Source: Paracoccaceae bacterium (lineage in GTDB: Bacteria; Pseudomonadota; Alphaproteobacteria; Rhodobacterales; Rhodobacteraceae). From it: DNA of 64,000 nt. Shown here in pieces: positions 11,278 through 20,324 of the stretch. The DNA lies in contig SDAL01000001.1 of the NCBI GenBank assembly GCA_004153385.1, positions 434,001 to 498,000 of the forward strand, in the 5' to 3' direction. The position numbers and the translations under genes were made by a program. The notes below the pieces were generated by a model, which searched no databases, was not told the DNA's origin, and saw nothing but the letters and a program-made list of their open reading frames with translations. Position 1 is the stretch's first letter. The number at the start of each line of letters is the position of its first letter.

Positions 11278-13098
11278 TTACACAATCACAGATGCACCGC
11301 TGGTGGACGGACCAACCTGATTGCGGAACGCCGTGAACAGCTCGCGTCCCATGCCACGATGGTGGGCGCTCAGGTCCTCGGTCACGGGTGTGCGTGTATC
11401 CAGATCAGCACTCGTGCAGCTCAACGTGCCATTCACCGCGTCCAGTCGCACAATATCGCCGTCTTGCAGTTTGGCAAGCGGGCCGCCGTTGGCCGCCTCG
11501 GGCGACACGTGGATCGCCGCCGGCACCTTGCCGCTGGCCCCCGACATCCGTCCGTCCGTCACAAGCGCCACCTTCAGGCCGCGCCCTTGGAGAACCGACA
11601 ACACAGGGGTGAGCGAATGCAGTTCCGGCATCCCGTTGGCCGACGGCCCTTGGAAACGCACCACAACGATCGTGTCCTCGGTAAACTCGTTGCGCTTGAA
11701 CGCCTCCTTGACCTCTTCTTGGTCCTTGAACACGCGGCACTTGGCCTCGATCAGACGATGCTCTTCGGCCACGGCCGAAATCTTGATCACGCCACGCCCC
11801 AAGTTGCCGTCAAGCTGCTTGAGCCCGCCGGTTTTGGCAAAGCCAGAACTGGCCGGGCGCAAGATACGATCATTCAGGCTTTCTTCGGCGCCGTCTTCCC
11901 AGACCAGTTCGCCATCACGCAGTTTCGGCTCTTTGGCATAAAGATCCAAGCCATCGCCTGCGACGGTTTTCGCATCCGAATTCAACAGACCTTCTTTCAG
12001 AAGATCGCGGATCATGAACTGCAGACCGCCTGCGGCGTGGAAATGGTTCACATCCGCCAGACCGTTGGGATAGACCTTGGCCATCAGCGGCACGACATCC
12101 GAGATCTCGTCGAAATCTTCCAGATCGATCATGATGCCCGCGGCTTTCGCCATGGCCGGCAGGTGCAACACAAGATTTGTCGACCCACCCGTGGCCATCA
12201 GCCCCACAAGCCCGTTGACAAAGGCGCGCTCGTCCAGAATTTCGCCCGCCGGACGGTAATCATTGCCCAATGCGGTGATTTCGGCGGCACGCTTGGCGCC
12301 TGCGGTGGTCAAGGCATCGCGCAGCGGCGTGTTCGGATTTACAAAACTCGCCCCCGGCAGATGCAGGCCCATGAATTCCATCAGCATCTGGTTGGTATTG
12401 GCCGTGCCGTAAAATGTGCAGGTGCCCGGCCCGTGATAGGAGGCCATCTCGGCACGCATCAATTCCTCGCGGCCCACTTCGCCGGTGGCAAACTGCTGGC
12501 GGACCTTGGACTTCTCGTCATTGGGCAGGCCGGAGGTCATCGGGCCGGCTGGCAGGAAGATCGCGGGCAGGTGGCCGAAGGTTGCCGCCGCCATAATCAG
12601 GCCGGGCACGATTTTATCGCACACGCCCAGGTAGATCGCGGAATCAAATGTGTTATGCGACAATGCCACCGCAGAGGCCATCGCGATGACATCCCGCGAA
12701 AACAGCGACAGCTCCATGCCCGGTTGGCCTTGGGTCACACCATCACACATCGCAGGCACGCCACCTGCCACCTGCGCGGTCGCACCGGCTGCGGCTGCGG
12801 CGTTCTTGATCAGCTGCGGAAATACCTCGTAGGGCTGGTGGGCCGACAGCATATCGTTATAGGCAGTCACGATGCCGATGTTGGGCGCGCGTCCGGTGGC
12901 CAATGCCTCCTTGGCGTCGCCCATTGCAGCATAGGCATGGGCTTGGTTGCCGCATGTCAGATGCGCGCGCGCGGGTCCCTGATCGGCGGCCTCGCGGATC
13001 TGTTGCAGGTAGTCGTCGCGCATTCCTTTGGAACGGTCGCGGATCCGTTCGGTGACACGCGCGATTGTGGAGTTGAGCGGAGCGGCTTGGTCTGACAT
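11278..13098 (-). CDS. edd: Phosphogluconate dehydratase
   Basis: The [4Fe-4S] dehydratase converts 6-phosphogluconate to KDPG. The 606-residue protein is full length and has the IlvD/Edd-family cluster region: CGNQAH near residue 49, [25 protein letters not shown] around residues 112-136, and [11 protein letters not shown]. The C-terminal swivelling domain has [20 protein letters not shown]. It is followed by eda and preceded by a 12-bp LacI-type palindrome about 70 bases upstream of the start, which is repeated before zwf. Cytosolic. Confidence 0.96.
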   Translation of the reverse strand: MSDQAAPLNSTIARVTERIRDRSKGMRDDYLQQIREAADQGPARAHLTCGNQAHAYAAMGDAKEALATGRAPNIGIVTAYNDMLSAHQPYEVFPQLIKNAAAAAGATAQVAGGVPAMCDGVTQGQPGMELSLFSRDVIAMASAVALSHNTFDSAIYLGVCDKIVPGLIMAAATFGHLPAIFLPAGPMTSGLPNDEKSKVRQQFATGEVGREELMRAEMASYHGPGTCTFYGTANTNQMLMEFMGLHLPGASFVNPNTPLRDALTTAGAKRAAEITALGNDYRPAGEILDERAFVNGLVGLMATGGSTNLVLHLPAMAKAAGIMIDLEDFDEISDVVPLMAKVYPNGLADVNHFHAAGGLQFMIRDLLKEGLLNSDAKTVAGDGLDLYAKEPKLRDGELVWEDGAEESLNDRILRPASSGFAKTGGLKQLDGNLGRGVIKISAVAEEHRLIEAKCRVFKDQEEVKEAFKRNEFTEDTIVVVRFQGPSANGMPELHSLTPVLSVLQGRGLKVALVTDGRMSGASGKVPAAIHVSPEAANGGPLAKLQDGDIVRLDAVNGTLSCTSADLDTRTPVTEDLSAHHRGMGRELFTAFRNQVGPSTSGASVIV

Positions 13099-13167
13099 GG
13101 ACTGGCTTCCCTAATTTCATTCAGGCGGCTGCGCATCGGGCTACAGCGTTGTAAACAGTGTAATACG

Positions 13168-13179
13168 TTAGCGCTAACA
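13168..13179. promoter_or_regulatory. LacI-type operator upstream of edd
   Basis: GTTAGCGCTAAC is a perfect 12-bp palindrome with the central AGCGCT typical of LacI-family operators. It lies about 70 bases before the edd start. A one-mismatch copy (GATAGCGCTAAC) lies 17 bases before zwf. In Rhodobacter sphaeroides the LacI-family protein CceR controls Entner-Doudoroff genes in response to 6-phosphogluconate. A CceR-type repressor is the natural candidate here, by inference. Confidence 0.75.
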
Positions 13180-13342
13180 GCGCAACACCGGTTCCAGTTT
13201 CTTTATTTGCGCCCTACGAGGTGCATTGCAACCCCTCGCGGGCCGTCGGGGCCGCGCATTTGCACCGGCCAACGCAAGGCCGCGCTTTTCAAGTTGCGTT
13301 CTTGGCGCTAGGAGGAGGGGCAACCAGTCAGAGGATCTTGCC

Positions 13343-14536
13343 ATGACAGACCCCCGTCCCATCGTTCGCCTGCGCCCCAAAGCCGAAGCACGCGCCATCC
13401 GCCACGGCTTTCCATGGGTTTATGCCGACGAGCTGGTGGTGGACCGGCGTTCCAAAGCAATCGAGCCGGGCACTCTGGCCGTGCTGGAGGATGCAGAGCG
13501 CACCCCCATGGCCACGGTCACGGTCAATCCCAATTCCAAGATCATCTGCCGCGTCATGTCGCGTGACCCCGATGCGGTGATTGATCGCGCGTGGCTGGTG
13601 GCCAAGCTGCAGCGCGCGCTGGATCTGCGTGCCCGTCTTTATCCGCAGCCCTTCTATCGTCTGGTGCATGCCGAGGCCGACGGGCTGCCGGGGGTGATCA
13701 TCGACCGTTTCGGCGATGTGGCGGTGATCCAGCCCAACGCGGCATGGGCCAATGTGATGATCGATGATCTGGCAAGCGCCCTTGGCGAGGTGACCGGTGT
13801 CCAGACGATCATTATGAACGGATCGGGCCGTGCGCGCACGCTCGAAGGGCTGGATGAGGAAATGCGCGTTCTGACAGGTGGCATCGATGCGCCGGTCGAG
13901 GTTGCGATGAACGGTGCGACGTATCTGGCCGATGTCGTGGGCGGGCAGAAAACCGGCCTGTTTTATGACCAGCGTCCCAATCACGCCTTTGCAGCGGGGC
14001 TTTCGAAAGATGCCCGCGTGCTTGATGTGTTCAGCCATGTGGGCGGGTTCGGTCTGGCGGCCCTTGCGGGGGGCGCGGCCTCGGCCCTTGCGGTGGATGG
14101 ATCTGCGCCTGCGCTTGCACTGGCCGAGGGGGGCGCACGCGCCATGGGCGTGTCCGACCGGTTCTCCACGCGCAAGGGCGAGGCATTTGCCACCCTTGAG
14201 GCACTGGCAGGCGAGGGTGCCGAATTTGATGTGGTGATCTGTGATCCGCCTGCTTTTGCACCGGCCAAGCCAGCCCTTCAGGCCGGATTGCGCGCCTATG
14301 AGCGGATTGCACGCATGGCCGCGCCTTTGGTGGCCAAAGGCGGCTATCTGGTGCTGTGTTCGTGCAGCCATGCCGCCGATCTGTCCAGCTTCCGTGGCGC
14401 ATCGACGCGCGGGATCGGCAAGGCCGGACGTGCGGCCCAGTTGCTGCACACCGGATTTGCCGGGGCCGATCATCCGATGCTGCCGCAACTGGCGGAATCG
14501 GGCTATCTCAAAGCGCTGTTTTTCCGGCTGGATTGA
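13343..14536 (+). CDS. RlmI-like class I rRNA (cytosine-C5) methyltransferase
   Basis: The 397-residue protein starts with a PUA-like RNA-binding domain (RPIVRLRPKAEARAIRHGFPWVYADEL), continues through the EEHD-like central domain (PFYRLVHAEADGLPGVIIDRFGD) and ends in a SAM-dependent methyltransferase domain. That domain has the VLDVFSHVGGFGLAAL motif I and the catalytic-loop VICDPPAFAPAK. This is the RlmI/RlmK architecture that methylates 23S rRNA. The exact target base cannot be fixed from the sequence. The start at 13343 removes an N-terminal extension that is not family sequence. It overlaps the downstream PIN gene (TGATG). Confidence 0.88.
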   Translation: MTDPRPIVRLRPKAEARAIRHGFPWVYADELVVDRRSKAIEPGTLAVLEDAERTPMATVTVNPNSKIICRVMSRDPDAVIDRAWLVAKLQRALDLRARLYPQPFYRLVHAEADGLPGVIIDRFGDVAVIQPNAAWANVMIDDLASALGEVTGVQTIIMNGSGRARTLEGLDEEMRVLTGGIDAPVEVAMNGATYLADVVGGQKTGLFYDQRPNHAFAAGLSKDARVLDVFSHVGGFGLAALAGGAASALAVDGSAPALALAEGGARAMGVSDRFSTRKGEAFATLEALAGEGAEFDVVICDPPAFAPAKPALQAGLRAYERIARMAAPLVAKGGYLVLCSCSHAADLSSFRGASTRGIGKAGRAAQLLHTGFAGADHPMLPQLAESGYLKALFFRLD

Positions 14537-15075
14537 TGAAACTGGTTCTGGATGCCTGCGTGATCTACCCCACGGTCTTGCGCGAGATCCTTCTAGGTCT
14601 GGCCAAAGCGGGGCTGTATCAGCCGCTTTGGTCGGCGCGGATCCTGGAGGAATGGGCCCGCGCCGCCGCCCGTCGCAATCCGGGCGACGAAATCATCGCA
14701 CGCGGGGCGATTGCCATGATGCGTGCCGATTTTCCCGCAGCCGAGGTGGCCCGCCACACGGGGCTGGAGGCGCGGCTGCATCTGCCCGATGAAAACGACA
14801 TTCACGTGTTTGCCACGGCCATCGCAGGCGGTGCCGATGCGATTATCACTGTGAACGCGCAGGATTTTCCACGCGGTATTCTGGCGGGCGAGGGGCTGGA
14901 ACGGCGCGATCCGGACGGGCTGATCTGGGCGCTCTGGTCAGAGGCACCCGACACAGTCGCCGCCGTGATTGAAACCGTGCGCGCCGAGGCCGAACGCCTG
15001 TCGGGCACGCCCCAGCCGCTGCGCCCGCTTTTGAAACGCGTGCGGCTGCCACGGGTGGCCAAAGCGCTGGGTTGA
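14536..15075 (+). CDS. PIN-domain protein (RSP_2614-like)
   Basis: The 179-residue protein begins with the PIN nuclease signature MKLVLDACVIYP (Asp6). The other acidic residues expected in the active site follow at RILEEW, LPDENDIHVFATA and TVNAQDF. PIN domains are Mg-dependent ribonucleases and occur as VapC toxins or in RNA maturation. No antitoxin gene is adjacent; instead the start codon overlaps the stop codon of the RlmI-like rRNA methyltransferase. The coupling points to an RNA-related housekeeping role rather than a free toxin, but this is inference. Confidence 0.8.
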   Translation: MKLVLDACVIYPTVLREILLGLAKAGLYQPLWSARILEEWARAAARRNPGDEIIARGAIAMMRADFPAAEVARHTGLEARLHLPDENDIHVFATAIAGGADAIITVNAQDFPRGILAGEGLERRDPDGLIWALWSEAPDTVAAVIETVRAEAERLSGTPQPLRPLLKRVRLPRVAKALG

Positions 15076-15183
15076 ACGCAGGCGCGCGGATATTCAAACC
15101 CAAACACGCCGTCGGCCCGCCAAAGACGGGCCAGCCGGTACTATTGTTAATACCCTGTTCCGATCGGGTATCAGGAGGATCAA

Positions 15184-15840
15184 ATGGAAGACCTTGTCGT
15201 TGTCGGCAATATTCCGGTCTCAACTCTCGCGGTCGCCTTCGATCTGATCGGGACCTATGTTTTCGGCCTGTCAGGGGCGTTGCTGGCGGTGCGTCGGGGG
15301 CTGGATATCTTCGGGATTGCGGTCCTGTCGCTGGCAGCCGCCCTTGCGGGCGGGGTGTTTCGTGACATGATGCTTGGGGCGGTCCCGGTGGCGGCGCTGA
15401 TGGACAGCCGGTATCTGATCGCAGCCCTTGGTGCAGGGCTGACGGGCCTTTTCTTTCACGGCGCGTTGGACCGGCTTTATAAACCCGTGATGGTGCTGGA
15501 TGCGATGGGGCTTAGCCTGTTTGCGGTGACGGGATGCAACAAGGCGCTGGCCCACGGGCTGGGCCCGCTGCCGGCCATCATGCTGGGGGTGATCACGGCG
15601 ACGGGTGGCGGTGTGATCCGCGATGTTCTGGTGGCCGAAATCCCGCGCGTTCTACGCGAGGAGGTCTATGCTATGGCTGCGCTGATCGGCGGGGCGATCT
15701 ATGTTTGCGGCCGCATGCTGGAGCTGGCGCATTTGCAGGTGGCTCTTGTGGCGACCTGCGTCACCTTCCTGTTGCGGGTGGTGAGCGTTTGGCGCGGCTG
15801 GCAGGCACCGCGTGCGGTTGGCAGCGGCCCGCGCAAGTAA
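15184..15840 (+). CDS. Trimeric intracellular cation channel (TRIC/YicG, UPF0126) family membrane protein
   Basis: The 218-residue protein is built of two homologous three-helix halves plus a final helix, seven hydrophobic segments in all. Each half carries the glycine-rich motif of the family: AALAGGVFRDMMLG in the first and ITATGGGVIRDVLV in the second. Prokaryotic TRIC proteins form trimeric potassium-selective channels in the inner membrane. An AGGAGG ribosome binding site precedes the ATG. The gene follows the PIN gene after 108 bases and ends at a bidirectional terminator shared with pgi. Confidence 0.88.
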   Translation: MEDLVVVGNIPVSTLAVAFDLIGTYVFGLSGALLAVRRGLDIFGIAVLSLAAALAGGVFRDMMLGAVPVAALMDSRYLIAALGAGLTGLFFHGALDRLYKPVMVLDAMGLSLFAVTGCNKALAHGLGPLPAIMLGVITATGGGVIRDVLVAEIPRVLREEVYAMAALIGGAIYVCGRMLELAHLQVALVATCVTFLLRVVSVWRGWQAPRAVGSGPRK

Positions 15841-15884
15841 AAGCAGCCGTTCTCAAGCGTCATACATCCGGCCTTGGATTTGAA

Positions 15885-15918
15885 AAAAACGCCCCGCAAA
15901 CACGGGGCGATTTCTTTA
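15885..15918. terminator. Bidirectional terminator between the TRIC gene and pgi
   Basis: The stem CGCCCCG / CGGGGCG (15890-15896 and 15903-15909) is flanked by A7 on the left and a T-rich stretch (ATTTCTTT) on the right. It can stop the plus-strand TRIC transcript and the minus-strand zwf-pgl-pgi transcript. Confidence 0.85.
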
Positions 15919-15973
15919 TACGCTCAGATATGTATCCGGCCAGATCAAAGGGTATCGGAAGTGCCGATGGATA

Positions 15974-17587
15974 TCAGCCTTTCTGGGTCTGGGCCTTGCG
16001 CACCATCTCCGCCAGTTGTCGGGTAGAGCCGTCCTTGTCCTTGCCATCGGCCTCGCCCGTCAACACGGGTTGTAGCGCCAGCGCCAGCTCCTTGCCCAGC
16101 TCCACGCCCCATTGATCAAAGCTGTTGATGCCCAAGATCGCCCCTTCGACAAACACGCGATGTTCATAAAGCGCGACAATCGCACCGAATACATGCGGGG
16201 TAAGTTTCGGGTAGATAAGGGTGGTGGACGGGCGCGATCCGGGGAAAACGCGATGACGGGCCTGACGGTCCAGTTCCGCGCCCTCAAAGCCCTTGGCGCG
16301 CATCAATGCGGTGGCCTCCTCAAGGCTACGGCCCCGCATCAGGGCCTCCGACTGGGCCAGACAATTGGCGGCCAGCAGGATATGCTGATGGGCAAGATCG
16401 GGTTCGTGGCCTTGTGTGGCCAGCATGAATTCGCACGGCACAATGCGTGTGCCCTGATGGATCAGCTGGTAGAAGGCGTGCTGGCCGTTGGTGCCGGGCT
16501 CGCCCCAGACCACGGGGCCGGAATTGACCGTCAGATCAGCCCCGTCCATCGACACGCGCTTGCCGTTGGATTCCATTTCAAGCTGCTGAAGATATGCGGG
16601 AAGCCGCGACAGGCGCTGGTCATAGGGCAGTACGGCACGTGTGGCGTAATCGCAAAACTGGTTGTGCCACATGCCGACCAACGCCAGAAGCACGGGCAGG
16701 TTTTCCTCGAACGGGGCATCGCGGAAATGCGCATCCATATCCGCCGCGCCGTCGAGAAACGCCTGAAAGTTCTCCGGCCCGACCGCAATCATCAGCGACA
16801 GGCCAATTGGCCCCCACATCGAATAGCGCCCGCCCACCCAATCGGCAAATCCGAACACGCGGCTGGCATCAATCCCGAAGGCGGCCGTTTTTTCGGCCGA
16901 GGTCGACAGCGCCACGAACTGGGCTGCCGGATCGGCCACATCGCGCGCCATCCACCGCTTGGCGGTTTCGGCATTGGTCATGGTTTCGATCGTGGTGAAG
17001 GTTTTGGAGGCCACGATCACCAAGGTGGTCGCCGGATCCAGCGTGGCCAGCGTATCGTGGATATGCGCCCCGTCGACATTCGACACAAAATGGCAACGCG
17101 GCCCGTCGTGATAGGGCGCAAGCGCCAATGTCGCCATTGCCGGACCCAGATCAGAGCCACCTATGCCGATATTGACCACATCGGTGATCTTGCCGCCCTG
17201 CGCGGTATATCCGCCCGCACGCACGGCAGTGGCAAAATCTTCCATCCGCTGGTGGGTGTGGCGGACCTCTTCCATCACATCCTGGCCGTCCAGTTCGATC
17301 TTGGCACTCAGATCGCGCAGGGCGGTATGAAGCACGGCGCGGTCTTCGGTATCGTTGATCCGTGCGCCGGAAAACATCGCCTCACGCTTGTCGGCCACGC
17401 CTTTTTCATGCGCAAGCCCGATCAGCAGATCACGGGTTTGCGTATCGATATTGGTTTTGGAATAGTCGAACAGAAACGGGCCCGATTGCGCGCTGAAATC
17501 GGCGGCGCGGGCGTCATCGAACAGCTCGAGAATCGGGCGGTTGTGCGCATGTCGGGCACGCTCTAGAAGGTCGGTCCAGATGCTCAT
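15974..17587 (-). CDS. pgi: Glucose-6-phosphate isomerase
   Basis: The enzyme interconverts glucose-6-phosphate and fructose-6-phosphate. In a cell using the Entner-Doudoroff route it feeds fructose-derived carbon into Zwf. From the ATG at 17585-17587, with an AAGGAA ribosome binding site, it is 537 residues. The isomerase signature [16 protein letters not shown] and the GSRPSTTLI block, the substrate SIS region ([11 protein letters not shown]) and the C-terminal [14 protein letters not shown] block are present. It starts 11 bases after the pgl stop codon and is the last gene of the zwf-pgl-pgi operon. Confidence 0.96.
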   Translation of the reverse strand: MSIWTDLLERARHAHNRPILELFDDARAADFSAQSGPFLFDYSKTNIDTQTRDLLIGLAHEKGVADKREAMFSGARINDTEDRAVLHTALRDLSAKIELDGQDVMEEVRHTHQRMEDFATAVRAGGYTAQGGKITDVVNIGIGGSDLGPAMATLALAPYHDGPRCHFVSNVDGAHIHDTLATLDPATTLVIVASKTFTTIETMTNAETAKRWMARDVADPAAQFVALSTSAEKTAAFGIDASRVFGFADWVGGRYSMWGPIGLSLMIAVGPENFQAFLDGAADMDAHFRDAPFEENLPVLLALVGMWHNQFCDYATRAVLPYDQRLSRLPAYLQQLEMESNGKRVSMDGADLTVNSGPVVWGEPGTNGQHAFYQLIHQGTRIVPCEFMLATQGHEPDLAHQHILLAANCLAQSEALMRGRSLEEATALMRAKGFEGAELDRQARHRVFPGSRPSTTLIYPKLTPHVFGAIVALYEHRVFVEGAILGINSFDQWGVELGKELALALQPVLTGEADGKDKDGSTRQLAEMVRKAQTQKG

Positions 17588-17598
17588 CACAAAATTCC

Positions 17599-18270
17599 TT
17601 ACTGCGCCCAGTGCACGGTGGCGTTGGACAAAACGCATTTAACGGGCGCTTTTTCGACCGGCAGGCTTTGCGCAGCCTCGATCGCTTTGCGTTTCTCGTC
17701 ACCGGTGATCAGGATGTGCGTGTACATCGCATCCTTCAGCACCCGCGCTGTCATGGTGATGCGGGGCTCGCCTGCCGCCTCCGCGCGCAGGGCCATCAGT
17801 TCCGGCGCGTCATCAGACAGCGCTTCTGTCAGCTTGTCGGCACCGGGGAAAAGCGAGGCTGTATGCATATCCGTGCCCATCCCTAGCAACAAAACCGAGA
17901 TCGGCAGATTGGGTCGCAGGTTGTCCGATAGCGCATCCAGCCGCTCGTCGGGGTCGGGCGCGTTCACATAGAGCTGCAGCAGGCGTGCATCGGCGGCTTT
18001 GTTGATCAGCAGCCGCTCTTTGAGAAGGGCTGTGTTCGAGCGCGGGCTGCTAAGCGGCACCCAGCGTTCGTCGTTCAGGACCACGGCAATATTTTTCCAG
18101 TCCAGATCCAGATCGCTCAGGATATCGAAGACCGGTCCGGGCGTTGTGCCGCCGGGCACCGATAGGGTGGCCCGGCCTTCATGGCTTAATGTGGTGCGAA
18201 GTTGCGAGGCGATGCGATCGGCGAGCGCCATCATCATCATCTCTCTGTCAGGATAGGTTTTGAAATCCAT
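17599..18270 (-). CDS. pgl: 6-phosphogluconolactonase
   Basis: The enzyme hydrolyses 6-phosphogluconolactone to 6-phosphogluconate between Zwf and Edd. It is 223 residues, the NagB/DevB-type fold. Family motifs are [16 protein letters not shown], the catalytic-region [10 protein letters not shown] with [10 protein letters not shown], and [17 protein letters not shown]. Its ATG overlaps the zwf stop codon by one base, so translation is coupled, and pgi follows after 11 bases. Confidence 0.95.
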   Translation of the reverse strand: MDFKTYPDREMMMMALADRIASQLRTTLSHEGRATLSVPGGTTPGPVFDILSDLDLDWKNIAVVLNDERWVPLSSPRSNTALLKERLLINKAADARLLQLYVNAPDPDERLDALSDNLRPNLPISVLLLGMGTDMHTASLFPGADKLTEALSDDAPELMALRAEAAGEPRITMTARVLKDAMYTHILITGDEKRKAIEAAQSLPVEKAPVKCVLSNATVHWAQ

Positions 18271-19742
18271 TATTTAATATGCCTCCACCTGCGCCCGTCG
18301 CGATGCATCAACATCAGCGCATCGTCCGGGCCACTTGTTCCGCTGTCATAGGGGCGGGGTTTGTCGCCCCGTGCATCCCAGTCCGCGATAATCGGATCGG
18401 TCCATGCCCATGCTGCCTCGACTTCGTCGCCGCGCATGAACAATGTCTGGTTGCCACGGATCACATCCATGATCAGCCGTTCGTAGGCGTCGGGCATATC
18501 CGCCCCGCCTTCGCCCAAAGCTTCGGCAAACGACATATCCAGCGGTACCTGAACCAGACGCATCCCGCCCGGACCGGGTTCCTTGATCATCATTTTCAGG
18601 TTCATACCCTCGTTGGGTTGCAACCGTATGACAAGCTGGTTGGGCTGCCATGTGCCTTCGGCTTCGTCAAAGATAGAGTGCGGCGGCTCTTTGAAGGTGA
18701 TCGCGATCTCGCTTGTGCGCGCGCGCAGACGTTTGCCGGTGCGCAGATAGAACGGTGTGTTCTTCCAGCGCCAGTTGGCAATGTTGACCCGCATGGCCAG
18801 ATAGGATTCCGTCAGGCTTTCGGGATTTTCGGAATCCTCGAGATACCCCGGCATCCGCTCTGTCTTGTCGTCGCGCGGCTCGCCCAGATATTGTCCCCGC
18901 ACGATATCGCCGGCGGGCACGGGCTGTAGCGCACGGATCACTTTCAGCTTTTCGTCACGCACTGCGTCGGGGTCAAAGTGATAGGGGGGTTCCATCGCGA
19001 TCATGCACAAAAGCTGCATCATATGGTTTTGCACCATATCGCGCATCGCACCCGATTTGTCGTAATAGCTGCCGCGGCCACCCACGCCCACGGTTTCGGC
19101 CACGGTGATTTGCACATGGTCGATATATTGTGAATTCCAGATCGGCTCGAACAGGATATTGGCAAACCGCACTGCCATCAGGTTTTGTACGGTTTCCTTG
19201 CCCAGATAGTGGTCGATCCGGTAAATCTGCTGTTCTTCGAAATATTCGGCAAGCGATTTGTTCAGGGCACGTGCCGAGGCCAGATCGCGACCGAATGGTT
19301 TTTCCACCACGATGCGGGCGTCGCTGCCCGCAATGGCGTGGGTCTTCAACCGCTCTGCCAGATCCCCGAACAGCGCAGGCGCCACAGAGAAATAGAACGC
19401 ATTGACCACGTCGGGGCGGATCAGCTCTTTCAGCTCCGGCCAGCCCGCATCGCCGCGCGCGTCGATGGCCACGTAATGCAGACAGTCGATGAAGGTTTCG
19501 ATCTGTTTGGCATCTTGCTTGTCGGGTTTTACAAACGTGCGGATGGCCTGACGGATCTGGTCCTGAAAGATCTCCCGGCTTTGTTCGGTGCGGGCAGCCC
19601 CGATCATGCGCGATCCGTCCGGGATCTGTCCGGACAGGAAGCGCCGGAAAAGACCCGGAAAAATCTTGCGATTGGCGAGGTCGCCCGTTGCCCCGAAGAT
19701 CACGAGATCAAAAGGCTCGACCGGAATGACGCGCGAAACCAT
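18270..19742 (-). CDS. zwf: Glucose-6-phosphate 1-dehydrogenase
   Basis: This is the entry enzyme to the Entner-Doudoroff and pentose phosphate pathways; it oxidises glucose-6-phosphate with NAD(P)+. From the ATG at 19740-19742, with a GGAGGAGC ribosome binding site, it is 490 residues. The dinucleotide fold has FGATGDLANRKIFPGLF, and the active-site signature RIDHYLGKETVQN follows. The upstream in-frame codons are not family sequence. The LacI-type palindrome just before the start (19759-19770) indicates repression shared with edd. It heads the operon zwf-pgl-pgi. Confidence 0.96.
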   Translation of the reverse strand: MVSRVIPVEPFDLVIFGATGDLANRKIFPGLFRRFLSGQIPDGSRMIGAARTEQSREIFQDQIRQAIRTFVKPDKQDAKQIETFIDCLHYVAIDARGDAGWPELKELIRPDVVNAFYFSVAPALFGDLAERLKTHAIAGSDARIVVEKPFGRDLASARALNKSLAEYFEEQQIYRIDHYLGKETVQNLMAVRFANILFEPIWNSQYIDHVQITVAETVGVGGRGSYYDKSGAMRDMVQNHMMQLLCMIAMEPPYHFDPDAVRDEKLKVIRALQPVPAGDIVRGQYLGEPRDDKTERMPGYLEDSENPESLTESYLAMRVNIANWRWKNTPFYLRTGKRLRARTSEIAITFKEPPHSIFDEAEGTWQPNQLVIRLQPNEGMNLKMMIKEPGPGGMRLVQVPLDMSFAEALGEGGADMPDAYERLIMDVIRGNQTLFMRGDEVEAAWAWTDPIIADWDARGDKPRPYDSGTSGPDDALMLMHRDGRRWRHIK

Positions 19743-19758
19743 GAGGCTCCTCCAATGT

Positions 19759-19770
19759 GATAGCGCTAAC
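19759..19770. promoter_or_regulatory. LacI-type operator upstream of zwf
   Basis: GATAGCGCTAAC matches the perfect palindrome upstream of edd at 11 of 12 positions, including the AGCGCTAAC half. It lies 17 bases before the zwf start codon, overlapping the likely transcription start or early leader, where a bound repressor would block transcription. Confidence 0.7.
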
Positions 19771-19844
19771 GGCCTGCAATTGGCCATAGTCCTTGTCAAA
19801 AGTCTAGTGCTGCACTGCAATCGGCGCAAATGCGACACCGGTTT

Positions 19845-20324
19845 TTATCTGCGGGTCACGTCGAGATAGTCCATAAGCGATTGAAAGTCAGGCAAAAGTT
19901 TCTGGCCTAAATCGGGTGCAAAGGCGTGGAATGCGGCATCTGTCGGGGCAGGGACGGCCAAAATCACCGGATGATCACGGCTTAACGCTTCGGCAATCAG
20001 GCTGCGTGCCCCGTGGCCTTCAGCTTCGCGCTTGCCGAATTTGTTCACGATCAGCGGCGTGCCTGCGGGGGCACGTTCGAGGGCGCGCTGCATTACCGCC
20101 ACGGCCTGTTCCAGCGCGCCTGCATCCAAGGTGCAGCCGGCCTGTGTCCCAAGGTTTTGCGAGATATCGACGCGGATGTTATCGGGCCATAGATGCAGCA
20201 TCAGCCCGTTATCGGCATCCGGCGCTGTCATGGAAATCACGCTTGGGCGCAGGGCCGTGGCAAGGTGATGCAAGATCCGGTCGCTTTGCCCGCGATCCGC
20301 GCATTGGATATAGCCAAGTTTCAC
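19845..20324 (-). CDS. DUF2478 domain-containing protein
   Basis: The most plausible start is a GTG at 20322-20324, preceded by AGGAGA; this gives 159 residues starting KLGYIQCADRGQSDR. The sequence has the DUF2478 pattern, including DISQNLGTQAGCTLD, PLIVNKFGKREAEGHGARSLI and PVILAVPAPTDAAF. DUF2478 proteins resemble nucleotide-binding proteins and are often found with molybdate transport genes. Here it overlaps the stop codon of an MFS gene by four bases (GTGA) and follows it in one unit. No molybdate gene is close. Function is unknown. Confidence 0.75.
   Translation of the reverse strand: MKLGYIQCADRGQSDRILHHLATALRPSVISMTAPDADNGLMLHLWPDNIRVDISQNLGTQAGCTLDAGALEQAVAVMQRALERAPAGTPLIVNKFGKREAEGHGARSLIAEALSRDHPVILAVPAPTDAAFHAFAPDLGQKLLPDFQSLMDYLDVTRR

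Noticed and set aside
11359-13095. Long plus-strand frame opposite edd (578 codons)
   Set aside because: Mirror of the edd codon pattern, His/Gly/Gln-rich and without recognisable motifs.
14536-15075. VapC toxin of a toxin-antitoxin pair
   Set aside because: No VapB-like antitoxin gene is adjacent and the gene is coupled to an rRNA methyltransferase gene instead.
16112-17566. Plus-strand frame of 484 codons opposite pgi
   Set aside because: Antisense shadow of pgi with no start signals or domains.
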